Source: Actinomycetota bacterium
Lineage (GTDB): Bacteria; Actinomycetota; Actinomycetes; Nanopelagicales; Nanopelagicaceae
Assembly (NCBI GenBank): GCA_947503395.1
Contig: CANNDP010000056.1
Span: forward strand, 1 to 5,998
Direction: 5' to 3'
DNA length: 5,998 nt
This document shows, piece after piece, positions 1 through 5,998 of this stretch (its first letter is position 1; each line of letters starts with the position of its first letter). The translations under genes and the position numbers were made by a program. The notes beneath the pieces are model-generated. The model was not told where the DNA came from, ran no database searches, and was given only the letters and a program-made list of their open reading frames with translations.

Positions 1-626
1 GCTTCGCGCTTTGACTTGCCATGACCTTGCGGGTATGTAACTCCATTAACAATTGCATAGGCAACAAAATCTTTATCGTGATCTGGGCCTGACTCACTGA
101 CTTTATATTCAGGTGGCGCCCATCCAGAGGAGGCAACAATTTCTTGTAGCGCAGTCTTTCCATCAAGACCTGCTCCCCTTGTTACTGCTTCATCAATAGC
201 GCTTTTCATCAGACGCATAATGATCTCTGCGCTAACATCAAAACCATGATCTAGATAGATTGCTCCAACTAAAGCCTCAAAGGCATCTGCCAAAATTGAA
301 TTCTTATCTCTTCCTCCCGTTACCTCTTCACCTTTGCCAATTTTTAGCGCTGAGCCAAGTTCTAACTCTCTTGCAATGCTTGCAAGGGCGCGCATATTTA
401 CTATCCCTGAGCGAAGTGGTGAGAGACGTGATTCATCAAGATCTGGAAAGCGTTCATAGAGCGCTTCGGTAATTACTAACCCAAGGACGCTATCGCCTAG
501 AAACTCTAAGCGTTCATTTGTTGGAAGACCACCGAATTCATAAGCAAAGGAGCGGTGCGTTAAGGCGAGTTCGAGTAACTCTGGTTTTACCGAAACTCCA
601 AGCTTTTCGGTCAGAGCCAGACTCAG
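1..626 (-). CDS. rnc: Ribonuclease III, C-terminus cut by window edge, apparent CTG start
   Basis: RNase III cuts double-stranded RNA, releasing rRNA precursors and processing some mRNAs in the cytoplasm. Translating from CTG at 626-624 gives 208 full codons before the edge. The catalytic domain shows THRS at 23-26, the signature NERLEFLGDS at 37-46, and ADAFEALVGA at 113-122. The metal ligands fall at E38, E41, D45, D114 and E117, which by chance is the same numbering as in the E. coli enzyme. The dsRNA-binding domain starts near GKTALQEIV (156-164) and its lysine-rich end (GKSKRE, 203-208) meets the edge, so only some 15-20 residues should be missing. The frame is closed by TAG at 638-636, and the codons between it and the conserved core contain no ATG, GTG or TTG, only three CTGs (626, 620, 614). 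The first has the best-spaced Shine-Dalgarno. It lies 1 base after the rpmF stop, so coupled translation is likely. The identity is certain; the start is inferred. Confidence 0.95.
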   Translation of the reverse strand, partial: MSLALTEKLGVSVKPELLELALTHRSFAYEFGGLPTNERLEFLGDSVLGLVITEALYERFPDLDESRLSPLRSGIVNMRALASIARELELGSALKIGKGEEVTGGRDKNSILADAFEALVGAIYLDHGFDVSAEIIMRLMKSAIDEAVTRGAGLDGKTALQEIVASSGWAPPEYKVSESGPDHDKDFVAYAIVNGVTYPQGHGKSKRE

Positions 627-627
627 A

Positions 628-801
628 TTAAACCTCTAGAACTTGACGACGGTTATAAGTGCCGCAGGTAGGGCAAGCAGTATGTTGCAACTTAGGTTGC
701 GCACATTGTGGGCAATTTGCAGTCGATGCAGGTGTTGCTTTCCACTGGCTACGACGAGAACGTGTGCGCGAGCGCGACATCTTTCGCTTTGGTAATGGCA
801 C
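628..801 (-). CDS. rpmF: Large-subunit ribosomal protein bL32, zinc-binding form
   Basis: A 57-residue structural protein of the 50S subunit. It begins at GTG, giving M-PLPKRKMSRSRTRSRRSQW, which is the typical L32 opening: a PKRK basic patch followed by RRSQW (16-20). Two CxxC pairs, C30/C33 and C43/C46, form the zinc ribbon of the C+ type of L32. The protein ends near RRQVLEV. Start choice is secured by a strong AAGGAG 6 bases upstream. It lies between the DUF177 gene (84 bases upstream) and rnc (1 base downstream). The yceD-rpmF pairing is conserved across bacteria. The gap before it holds a candidate promoter, so L32 may be boosted independently of the long upstream operon. Confidence 0.96.
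   Translation of the reverse strand: MPLPKRKMSRSRTRSRRSQWKATPASTANCPQCAQPKLQHTACPTCGTYNRRQVLEV
633..637 (-). promoter_or_regulatory. Ribosome binding site choosing the rnc CTG start
   Basis: On the minus strand AGAGG lies 6 bases before CTG at 626-624, inside the last codons of rpmF. The CTGs at 620 and 614 would be 12 and 18 bases away, which is too far. This site is the main reason for choosing the first CTG. Confidence 0.55.
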
Positions 802-807
802 GTTATT

Positions 808-813
808 CTCCTT
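808..813 (-). promoter_or_regulatory. Strong Shine-Dalgarno of rpmF
   Basis: AAGGAG on the minus strand sits 6 bases before the rpmF GTG at 801. It is one of the two best ribosome binding sites in the window, the other being that of rpmB, as expected for highly made ribosomal proteins. It fixes the GTG start. Confidence 0.8.
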
Positions 814-844
814 TTAAAAATTACTACTTCAAACTTGAGGGCTA

Positions 845-873
845 AGTATTACTCAGCTTCGATATCTTTGCAA
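845..873 (-). promoter_or_regulatory. Candidate promoter for rpmF-rnc
   Basis: In the 84-base gap between the DUF177 gene and rpmF, the minus strand carries TTGCAA (873-868, 4 of 6 to the -35 consensus), a 17-base spacer and AATACT (850-845, 4 of 6 to the -10 consensus). Transcription would begin near 838, leaving a leader of about 37 bases. This is the largest gap inside an otherwise nearly gapless operon, which makes an internal promoter sensible. Matches of this quality also occur by chance, and no other regulatory structure is visible here. Confidence 0.35.
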
Positions 874-885
874 AATCACGCCTGA

Positions 886-1422
886 TTAGGGCTTCCAGTC
901 AGCCAATCCGCTCCATCTCGGATCACTGGCCTTGTGGGCGTGATCCTTTTCCAGCTCCCGCCACTTGCGGCCACAAACTGAGCAGAGCCCCAAGCAATCA
1001 CTCTGGCAGAGAGGGTTAATTGGCATCGAGAGAATAACGGCGTCGCGAATCGGAACTTCAAGGTCTGCAATATCACCATCAAGGCTAAAGACCTCATCTT
1101 CATCATCTTCGACCTCGCTAACTTTTGAAGAATAGAGAAATAGCTCTTGGAATTTTTGATTAACGTCAAAGTCAATTGGGTCTAAACACCGTCCGCACTC
1201 CCCCTTGGCATGAGAGATAACAGTTCCGGTCAGTAGAACTCCGCCATCGACAGATTCAGCCTTGAATGAGATATCAATCGGCTCTGACTTTGGAATCTCA
1301 AGCAGTGCAATACCGATTGCCTGTGGTGCGCTAAATTGCAGGTGATATTGGCGAAACTCCCCAGCTCGCCTTGGAAGTTCGTGGAAATTAACTTTAAATG
1401 GTGATTCAGTCTTGGAGTTCAC
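886..1422 (-). CDS. DUF177 / YceD-family protein, probable rRNA or ribosome biogenesis factor
   Basis: This 178-residue protein belongs to the YceD/DUF177 family, whose members in E. coli and plants have been linked to 23S rRNA accumulation; the biochemical role is not settled. Family marks are the GECGRCL motif at 74-80 (C76, C79), an acidic stretch at about 101-118 (EVEDDEDE), the conserved EVPIRDAVILSMPINPLC segment (122-139), and a Cys cluster C139, C143, C147 and C150 resembling a zinc site, followed by DPRWSGL (167-173). Cysteine pairs are common in actinobacterial members. The start is GTG; no other start exists near the N-terminus, and the Shine-Dalgarno is weak (AGAG at best). It starts 7 bases after the coiled-coil gene's stop, so coupled translation is likely. 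Its place just before rpmF is the classic position of this family and supports a ribosome-related role. Confidence 0.9.
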   Translation of the reverse strand: MNSKTESPFKVNFHELPRRAGEFRQYHLQFSAPQAIGIALLEIPKSEPIDISFKAESVDGGVLLTGTVISHAKGECGRCLDPIDFDVNQKFQELFLYSSKVSEVEDDEDEVFSLDGDIADLEVPIRDAVILSMPINPLCQSDCLGLCSVCGRKWRELEKDHAHKASDPRWSGLADWKP

Positions 1423-1429
1423 GTAATTA

Positions 1430-1906
1430 CTACTCTGCTAGTTGAGAGAGTACATCTTTATCACTTGCGCCAGCCAATCTTTCTCGCCCTCGATTAACTG
1501 CCTCTAGCGTCTTATTTAAAATCACTTCAAGAGTTGCAAGACGAGAATCGATATAGGCATCAACTTCTTCACGTTCTTTCTCAACTTTTGAATGAGCCTC
1601 ATCAATTAATCTTGCAGACTCCTCCCTTGCGGCTGCAACAATTGCAGTCTGCTCAACCATTCGAGCAACTTCTTCTCTTGCATGAGCAATTAACTGCTCT
1701 GCGCTCTGCCTGCCCTCTTCAATTATTGTCTCTCTGCTTCCGAGGAGCTTCTGCGCATTTGAGAGATCTTTTGGAAGCGCTTGATTTATCTCCTCAAGCA
1801 GCTCCAACATCTCACCTCGATGGACTACACAAGAAGCTGATAATGGAACTGAGCGTGCTTCATTAACCATAGTTATGGCAGATTGGAGTTTCTCTATTGC
1901 TTCCAT
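1430..1906 (-). CDS. DivIVA-like coiled-coil protein, probable SepIVA homologue
   Basis: The 158-residue protein has a short N-terminal segment (about 1-45) with the motif VPLSASCVVHR...LLEEINQALP. A long charged helical region follows (about 50-150), rich in E, R, K and A with heptad-like spacing, predicting a coiled coil. No signal peptide or membrane segment is visible. From memory, actinobacterial genes in exactly this position, between coaD and the DUF177 gene, share this N-terminal motif. They are often annotated as ATP synthase subunit B-like or DivIVA-like, and the mycobacterial member is SepIVA, an essential septation factor. A role in division or envelope growth is inferred from motif and position, not shown by the sequence. 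The ATG is 1 base past the coaD stop and has an AGGAAGG site inside coaD. It appears shorter than the mycobacterial protein, mainly in the coiled coil or tail. Confidence 0.75.
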   Translation of the reverse strand: MEAIEKLQSAITMVNEARSVPLSASCVVHRGEMLELLEEINQALPKDLSNAQKLLGSRETIIEEGRQSAEQLIAHAREEVARMVEQTAIVAAAREESARLIDEAHSKVEKEREEVDAYIDSRLATLEVILNKTLEAVNRGRERLAGASDKDVLSQLAE

Positions 1907-1907
1907 G

Positions 1908-2426
<519 letters not shown>

Positions 2427-2448
2427 CTAACACGAATTACTAAATACG

Positions 2449-3018
2449 CTATTGCCGAGGTTCGCCGTAGTAAATACTGGCTGCGCCATACTTTCGAACC
2501 TTCAACTCAGCTAAGCCCTGGGGCCATGAAAAGGGTTTAGTTTTTGAATCGCGCTCTACTGCAATTATTGAGGAACTCTTTAGAAATTCATTACTGACAA
2601 GTGATAACAATATTTTTTCAACATCACTATTTGGCAAGTCATACGGTGGATCAATGAAAACAATATCAAAAGCCAAATCAGCGCCTTTATCCAAATACTT
2701 TCCAGCAGACATTGTTATGACAGAGGAGGAACCAATGCCAGGAATTTTTTCAAGTAATTCAAAATTACTACGTGTTACCGAAGTTGCTTTTTCTTCATTA
2801 TCAACTGCAACTACCACCCCAGCGCCACGTGAGAGCGCTTCACAAGAAACTGCTCCTGAACCGCAGTAGAGGTCAAGAAAGTTTGCATCACTAAGAGAAC
2901 CAAATTCAGATTCAAGAGTGGAGAAGAGGGCCTCCCTTGCACGATCAGAGGTTGGACGAACTTGGGAGATTGGTGAATTTATATTTCTTCCCTTTGCAAG
3001 GCCGGCAATAATTCTCAT
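2449..3018 (-). CDS. rsmD: 16S rRNA (guanine966-N2)-methyltransferase
   Basis: RsmD methylates N2 of G966 in 16S rRNA (E. coli numbering) using S-adenosylmethionine, a late step of 30S maturation. The 189-residue Rossmann-fold protein has the family opening MRIIAGLAKGR, the RPTSDRAREALF block (21-32), the SAM-binding motif FLDLYCGSGA (47-56) with an acidic residue after the next strand (VAVDNEE, 70-76), the catalytic DPPY (123-126) and the C-terminal KYGAASIYYGE (176-186). All expected motifs are present and the length is normal. Its ATG immediately follows the recG stop with no base between them, and a GGAG lies 9 bases upstream inside recG, so coupled translation is likely. The recG-rsmD-coaD order is widespread in Gram-positive bacteria. 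Confidence 0.96.
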   Translation of the reverse strand: MRIIAGLAKGRNINSPISQVRPTSDRAREALFSTLESEFGSLSDANFLDLYCGSGAVSCEALSRGAGVVVAVDNEEKATSVTRSNFELLEKIPGIGSSSVITMSAGKYLDKGADLAFDIVFIDPPYDLPNSDVEKILLSLVSNEFLKSSSIIAVERDSKTKPFSWPQGLAELKVRKYGAASIYYGEPRQ

Positions 3019-5238
3019 TTAGCGTTTCTCCAAATAGGCGGCTCGTTCTTCTTGTCTTAACTTTTCAACTGCTTGAGCAAGTTCTGGGTTTGCAGAAAGC
3101 GTTGGATCTTGACTGAGCAGATTCTCCGCTACCAGGCGCGCTTGAGCAATTAATTCCTCATCCCTAATAACTCTTAGAAGCCTTAAGTGAGATCTTGCTC
3201 CAGATTGAGCGCTTCCCAAGACATCACCCTCACTGCGCTCTTGTAAATCAAGGCGACTGAGTTCAAAGCCATCAGTTGTTGCAGCAACTGCCTTTAACCT
3301 GGCCATTGCAGGTGAATCCTCGCTAGCAGAAGTGACAAATAAACAGAGACCAGGAGAAACACCGCGGCCAATACGACCACGGAGCTGATGAAGTTGTGAA
3401 ACACCAAATCTCTCTGCATTCATGATTATCATCATCGTGGCATTTGCAACATCAACGCCAACTTCAATCACAGTTGTAGTAACTAAAACATCTAACTCAT
3501 GCCGTACAAAGGCTTGCATTACCGCCTCTTTCTCCTCGGAAGATAGGCGACCATGGAGCTTTCCCACTCTTAAATCTTTCATTGCATCAGCTGTGAGCAT
3601 GGGATAAAGCTCTTCTACTGAGCTCATAGCAAGCTTTAGCGAGGAACTATCCTCATCATCTATTAGATTCTTTGCAAGAATTAATTCATCTGGCGTAAGC
3701 CCAAATCTCTGCAGATCTGATTCATCATCTGCTGAAATTCTAGGAGCAACTACATAGACCTGATTTGTATTACTAACTTCCTCGCAAGCTCTCTTCCAAG
3801 CTCGAGTTAGATGCTCTGGTTTGCTGGATTGTGAAACAACGTGAGAGGTGATGGGAGATCTACCAAGTGGCATATCTTTAAGAGTTGATACATCTAAATC
3901 TCCAAAGATTGTCATAGCCACTGTTCTTGGTATTGGAGTTGCTGTCATAACTAGGACATGGGCTGGTTCTCTAGCCTTATCTCGAAGCGCATCTCGCTGC
4001 TCGACACCAAATCGATGTTGCTCATCAATGACAATAAGTCCAAGATCTTTAAAATTCACACTCTCGCCCAATAGTGCATGGGTTCCTATTGTTATTCCTG
4101 CTTGACCAGATGAAATTGCTGAAAGCACTTCTCGTCGCTGCGCAGCAGGAGTGGATCCAGTTAGAAGACGAACCTGTATGCCGCTTTGATTCCCGCCTAT
4201 CATTCCTGCCTCAGCTAAATCTTTAAGTAGTGATAAAAAGTTTCGATAGTGCTGCTGGGCTAATACTTCAGTGGGCGCGAGAAGAGCCGCCTGTCCGCCA
4301 GAATCAACGACTGCGAGCATTGCACGTAGCGCAATGATAGTTTTTCCAGAACCTACATCTCCTTGCAAGAGACGATACATCGGATGATCGCTAGAGAGAT
4401 CTTTAACTATCTCGCTCCAAACTTGCCTCTGTCCTGCTGTTAGTTCAAAGGGAAGTCGCTTATCAAAAGCAGCCAATACTCCATCGTTTCTTGGTGCGCG
4501 TGATGTTGTCTTCGCCGCTCTTACTTCATATCTACGCAAGACTAAAAATAATTGCATTAATAGCGCCTCATCAAAGGTTAGGCGCTGCCGCGCCAACTCT
4601 GCGCTCTCAGCGCTATCTGGCTGATGAACCTGCCTGAAGGCCTCGGAAATCTTTGGATAATTAAATTCAACTAGTAATTCCTGCGGTAAATACTCTGCGA
4701 TTTCATCAAGACCATCAAGTGCTAAGCGAACGCATTTGGCAATTTTCCATGAGGGCATCTTTGCTGTTGCTGGATATACCGGAAGAAACTTTCCAGCAAA
4801 ATCACCAATTGCCTGGTCTACATCATCGCCTTCAGGAATAAGTAAGTAATCTGGATGAGCTAGCTGACGCTTTCCTTTAAACAATCCAACTTTTCCCGCA
4901 AACAAGCCTTGCCTTCCAGGGCGCAATTCTTTCTCGCGCCAAGCTTGATTAAAGAAAGTTAACGTTAATTTAGCTCGTCCATCAGTTACTACAGTTTCAA
5001 GAATTGCGCTCTTCCTACCTGGAATTCTTTTGACTTTGCTACTTTCAACCTTGGCAAAGATTGTTACCTCCTCGCCTTCAATCAAGCTTTCAATATCGGT
5101 AAGTTCGCCGCGTATGACATATCGTCTGGGATAGTGACGCAGAAGATCTGAGATAGTTTTAAGACCTAAATTCTCATCTAATACCTCAGCTGTTCTATCA
5201 CCAAGTATTGATAGCAGTGATGAATCCAGACTTGCCAT
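3019..5238 (-). CDS. recG: ATP-dependent DNA helicase RecG
   Basis: RecG is a double-stranded DNA translocase that reverses stalled replication forks and processes branched intermediates. The 739-residue protein is full length. Residues about 1-250 hold the wedge region, including the OB fold (about 57-135). The helicase core follows: Walker A GDVGSGKT (293-300), PTEVLAQQH (322-330), the DEQH box (405-408), TATPIPRT (432-439), LHGRLSSEEK (561-570), TTTVIEVGVDV (587-597) and the motif VI arginines in QLRGRIGRG (618-626). A RecG C-terminal block EGDVLGSAQSG is at 670-680. The ATG at 5238 has only a weak purine-rich stretch upstream, but the N-terminus (LDSSLLSILGDRTAEVL) looks natural for the family. 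It is the first identifiable gene of the leftward operon. Three bases before it ends a short open frame discussed among the findings. Confidence 0.98.
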   Translation of the reverse strand: MASLDSSLLSILGDRTAEVLDENLGLKTISDLLRHYPRRYVIRGELTDIESLIEGEEVTIFAKVESSKVKRIPGRKSAILETVVTDGRAKLTLTFFNQAWREKELRPGRQGLFAGKVGLFKGKRQLAHPDYLLIPEGDDVDQAIGDFAGKFLPVYPATAKMPSWKIAKCVRLALDGLDEIAEYLPQELLVEFNYPKISEAFRQVHQPDSAESAELARQRLTFDEALLMQLFLVLRRYEVRAAKTTSRAPRNDGVLAAFDKRLPFELTAGQRQVWSEIVKDLSSDHPMYRLLQGDVGSGKTIIALRAMLAVVDSGGQAALLAPTEVLAQQHYRNFLSLLKDLAEAGMIGGNQSGIQVRLLTGSTPAAQRREVLSAISSGQAGITIGTHALLGESVNFKDLGLIVIDEQHRFGVEQRDALRDKAREPAHVLVMTATPIPRTVAMTIFGDLDVSTLKDMPLGRSPITSHVVSQSSKPEHLTRAWKRACEEVSNTNQVYVVAPRISADDESDLQRFGLTPDELILAKNLIDDEDSSSLKLAMSSVEELYPMLTADAMKDLRVGKLHGRLSSEEKEAVMQAFVRHELDVLVTTTVIEVGVDVANATMMIIMNAERFGVSQLHQLRGRIGRGVSPGLCLFVTSASEDSPAMARLKAVAATTDGFELSRLDLQERSEGDVLGSAQSGARSHLRLLRVIRDEELIAQARLVAENLLSQDPTLSANPELAQAVEKLRQEERAAYLEKR
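3028..3031 (-). promoter_or_regulatory. Ribosome binding site of rsmD, inside recG
   Basis: GGAG on the minus strand lies 9 bases before the rsmD ATG at 3018, within the last recG codons. The recG TAA and the rsmD ATG abut directly, so ribosomes ending on recG can restart on rsmD. Confidence 0.55.
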
Positions 5239-5324
5239 GCTTCATTCTCTCAGGTGGCGGTGATAAGCCTTAGGCGCGCTCTGCTCGCCAAGTCGGGAAA
5301 TTTCTCGCATAGATTGGGCGGTAA

Positions 5325-5355
5325 TTGGCGAAAGTAGCGCCTTTGCGGCTAATCT
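5325..5355 (+). promoter_or_regulatory. Candidate rpmB promoter
   Basis: TTGGCG at 5325-5330 and TAATCT at 5350-5355 fit a loose -35 and a TANNNT-type -10, but the 19-base spacer is longer than ideal. Transcription would begin near 5362, leaving a leader of about 45 bases before the rpmB GTG. It is the best pair I found in this gap, and it is weak. Confidence 0.22.
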
Positions 5356-5394
5356 TGCGCCCGCAACTAACCAAGCTCAATCAAGGGCAAATTC

Positions 5395-5400
5395 AAGGAG
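5395..5400 (+). promoter_or_regulatory. Strong Shine-Dalgarno of rpmB
   Basis: AAGGAG lies 7 bases before GTG at 5408 and fixes the rpmB start. Its strength suits a highly expressed ribosomal protein. Confidence 0.8.
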
Positions 5401-5407
5401 TAGTAAC

Positions 5408-5593
5408 GTGGCAGCTGTATGCGATATCTGTGGCAAGGGACCAAGCTTTGGTAACAATGTCTCTCACTCAAAGCGCCGTACTCGCCGCCGTTGGAATCCA
5501 AATATTCAAAGAGTTCGCACTCTCATTAACGGTTATTCCAAGCGCAAGAACGTCTGCACCTCCTGCCTAAAGGCTGGAAAAGTTCTCCGCTAA
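5408..5593 (+). CDS. rpmB: Large-subunit ribosomal protein bL28, zinc-binding form
   Basis: A 61-residue structural protein of the 50S subunit. It reads [20 protein letters not shown], followed by the basic [14 protein letters not shown] (21-34), the hallmark of L28. Cysteine pairs C5/C8 and C50/C53 make the zinc site of the C+ type; C50/C53 lie in the tail [13 protein letters not shown]. The start is GTG with a strong Shine-Dalgarno. It is the only plus-strand gene in the window, divergent from recG and convergent with thiL. Many Actinobacteria also carry a cysteine-free L28 copy induced when zinc is scarce; this window shows only the zinc-bound type. Confidence 0.97.
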   Translation: MAAVCDICGKGPSFGNNVSHSKRRTRRRWNPNIQRVRTLINGYSKRKNVCTSCLKAGKVLR

Positions 5594-5603
5594 TTGATTT
5601 GGC

Positions 5604-5998
5604 CTACCAACTATGTTGGTATCCACCCGTAGCCTTCGTTCTAACTCCATCTAGATAAATTCCATCACCTTTTATTACCTGCCCGATTTCAAGAAATCCA
5701 AAATCTTGAGCATCGCTAGTGGCAAGAAGTAAGTGATCCTCTCCCCCATATAAAGCGCTTTCAAGGGCGCTCTCTCTAGATCCGCTCGCGCTTTCAAGTT
5801 CGCTAAATTCTGGAGCATTAATTAGCGCTTCAACTCTTATATCTATTCCAACTCCGCTTGCTGCAGCGATGCGAGATGCATCAATGACAAGTCCATCACT
5901 AGTATCTATTGCAGATGATAAGTACTCATAACTCTTTCGATATTTCTCGTAATCTAAATCAGGTGCTAGATGAGCCATGCGAGCCCTATTAGCTGCAG
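5604..5998 (-). CDS. thiL: Thiamine-monophosphate kinase, C-terminal part, N-terminus beyond the window
   Basis: ThiL phosphorylates thiamine monophosphate with ATP to thiamine diphosphate, the active cofactor, in the cytoplasm. The frame is open through the right edge and gives the last 130 residues of a protein usually near 320. Family motifs in order are SSAIDTSDGL (fragment residues 27-36, containing metal-binding aspartates), YGGEDHLLL (83-91, the GGEDYEL-type motif), IGQV (104-107) and the terminal GYQHSW (compare GYDHF in E. coli). The fold is that of the AIR synthase/PurM superfamily, of which SelD and HypE are also members, but the DTSDGL, GGED and terminal GYxH combination fits ThiL best. 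An ATG at 5978 is internal, not the start. It converges on rpmB with 10 bases between stops, and its last codons form a palindrome. Confidence 0.93.
   Translation of the reverse strand, partial: AANRARMAHLAPDLDYEKYRKSYEYLSSAIDTSDGLVIDASRIAAASGVGIDIRVEALINAPEFSELESASGSRESALESALYGGEDHLLLATSDAQDFGFLEIGQVIKGDGIYLDGVRTKATGGYQHSW
5605..5621. repeat. Perfect palindrome at the rpmB/thiL convergence, possible weak two-way terminator
   Basis: TACCAAC, a 3-base loop TAT, then GTTGGTA forms a perfect 7-bp hairpin. It lies 12 bases after the rpmB stop and covers the thiL stop codon and its last five sense codons. Neither strand has a T-run after the stem, so it does not meet the usual intrinsic-terminator pattern. 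The position between convergent genes still suits transcription termination or RNA 3'-end protection. Confidence 0.4.

Larger units (their letters stand above)
5239..5407. other. Divergent intergenic region between recG and rpmB
   Basis: These 169 bases separate the divergent recG and rpmB start codons and should hold promoters for both directions. I see a weak rightward promoter candidate (listed separately), the rpmB ribosome binding site, and a weak leftward pair TTGAGC (5380-5375) and CAAGAT (5357-5352) with a 17-base spacer that could serve recG. A short leftward open frame (5376-5242) ends just before recG. No recognisable protein, RNA or riboswitch is apparent. In many Actinobacteria a DAK/FakA-type gene occupies this position; here it is absent. 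Confidence 0.6.

Noticed and set aside
260..472. Plus-strand open frames opposite rnc, rsmD and recG (260-472, 2340-2540, 2654-2869, 3422-3607, 3848-4105).
   Set aside because: All lie antisense to conserved genes, lack convincing binding sites, and have compositions expected of complementary strands.
624..640. A +1 frameshift at GTT TAA joining L32 to RNase III in place of a CTG start.
   Set aside because: The frames would allow it, but there is no slippery or prfB-like context, both proteins are normally separate, and a well-placed AGAGG before CTG explains the data more simply.
876..1175. A 99-codon minus-strand frame overlapping the DUF177 gene.
   Set aside because: It is an alternate frame of a well-supported protein and shows no family motif.
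1534..1866. A 110-codon open frame on the plus strand opposite the coiled-coil gene.
   Set aside because: It is antisense to a gene with a clear family motif and strong binding site. Its Leu/Gln-rich composition is what the complement of Glu/Ala/Arg coiled-coil codons gives, and it has no recognisable domain.
5326..5340. A small GGCG...CGCC inverted repeat in the rpmB leader.
   Set aside because: A 4-bp stem with a 7-base loop is too short to separate from chance, and no known leader or riboswitch fold fits.
5352..5380. A leftward recG promoter, TTGAGC-17-CAAGAT.
   Set aside because: The -10 match is only 3 of 6 and lacks the first T, so I mention it in the intergenic entry but do not list it as a feature.
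5325..5570. An 81-codon plus-strand frame overlapping rpmB.
   Set aside because: It reads rpmB in another frame and starts within the probable promoter region; the L28 frame is unmistakable.

Overview
This window is a housekeeping gene cluster that looks actinobacterial. The leftward order recG, rsmD, coaD, a DivIVA/SepIVA-like coiled-coil gene, a DUF177 (YceD) gene, rpmF and rnc, with rpmB divergent next to recG and thiL beyond it, is a conserved arrangement in Actinobacteria. The DNA is AT-rich for that phylum (well under 50% GC by eye) and the genes are packed very tightly. That combination suggests a streamlined, low-GC actinobacterium such as the freshwater acI group (Nanopelagicales, e.g. 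Planktophila/Nanopelagicus). The phylum is a fairly firm inference; the lineage is a guess.

Layout. Positions 1-626 hold RNase III (rnc), cut at its C-terminus by the window edge. Next come L32 (rpmF, 628-801), an 84-base gap with a candidate promoter, the DUF177 protein (886-1422), the coiled-coil protein (1430-1906), CoaD (1908-2417), RsmD (2449-3018) and RecG (3019-5238). All are on the minus strand and mostly separated by 0-31 bases, so they probably form one operon read right to left. A 169-base divergent intergenic region (5239-5407) separates recG from rpmB (L28, 5408-5593, plus strand). The C-terminal part of ThiL (5604-5998, minus strand) converges on rpmB with only 10 bases between stop codons. 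No stretch over 300 bases lacks a gene.

The genes serve core functions. L32, L28, RsmD, RNase III and probably the DUF177 protein act in ribosome building and rRNA maturation. RecG acts in replication-fork repair, CoaD in coenzyme A synthesis, ThiL in thiamine diphosphate synthesis, and the coiled-coil protein probably in septation or cell-envelope growth.

I found no mobile element, CRISPR array, tRNA, rRNA or defence system, and no candidate for a new multi-gene system. The most notable points are that RNase III has no possible ATG, GTG or TTG start and apparently begins at CTG; that the DAK/FakA-type gene usually found between rpmB and recG in Actinobacteria is absent; and that a perfect palindrome covers the thiL stop codon at the convergent rpmB/thiL junction.
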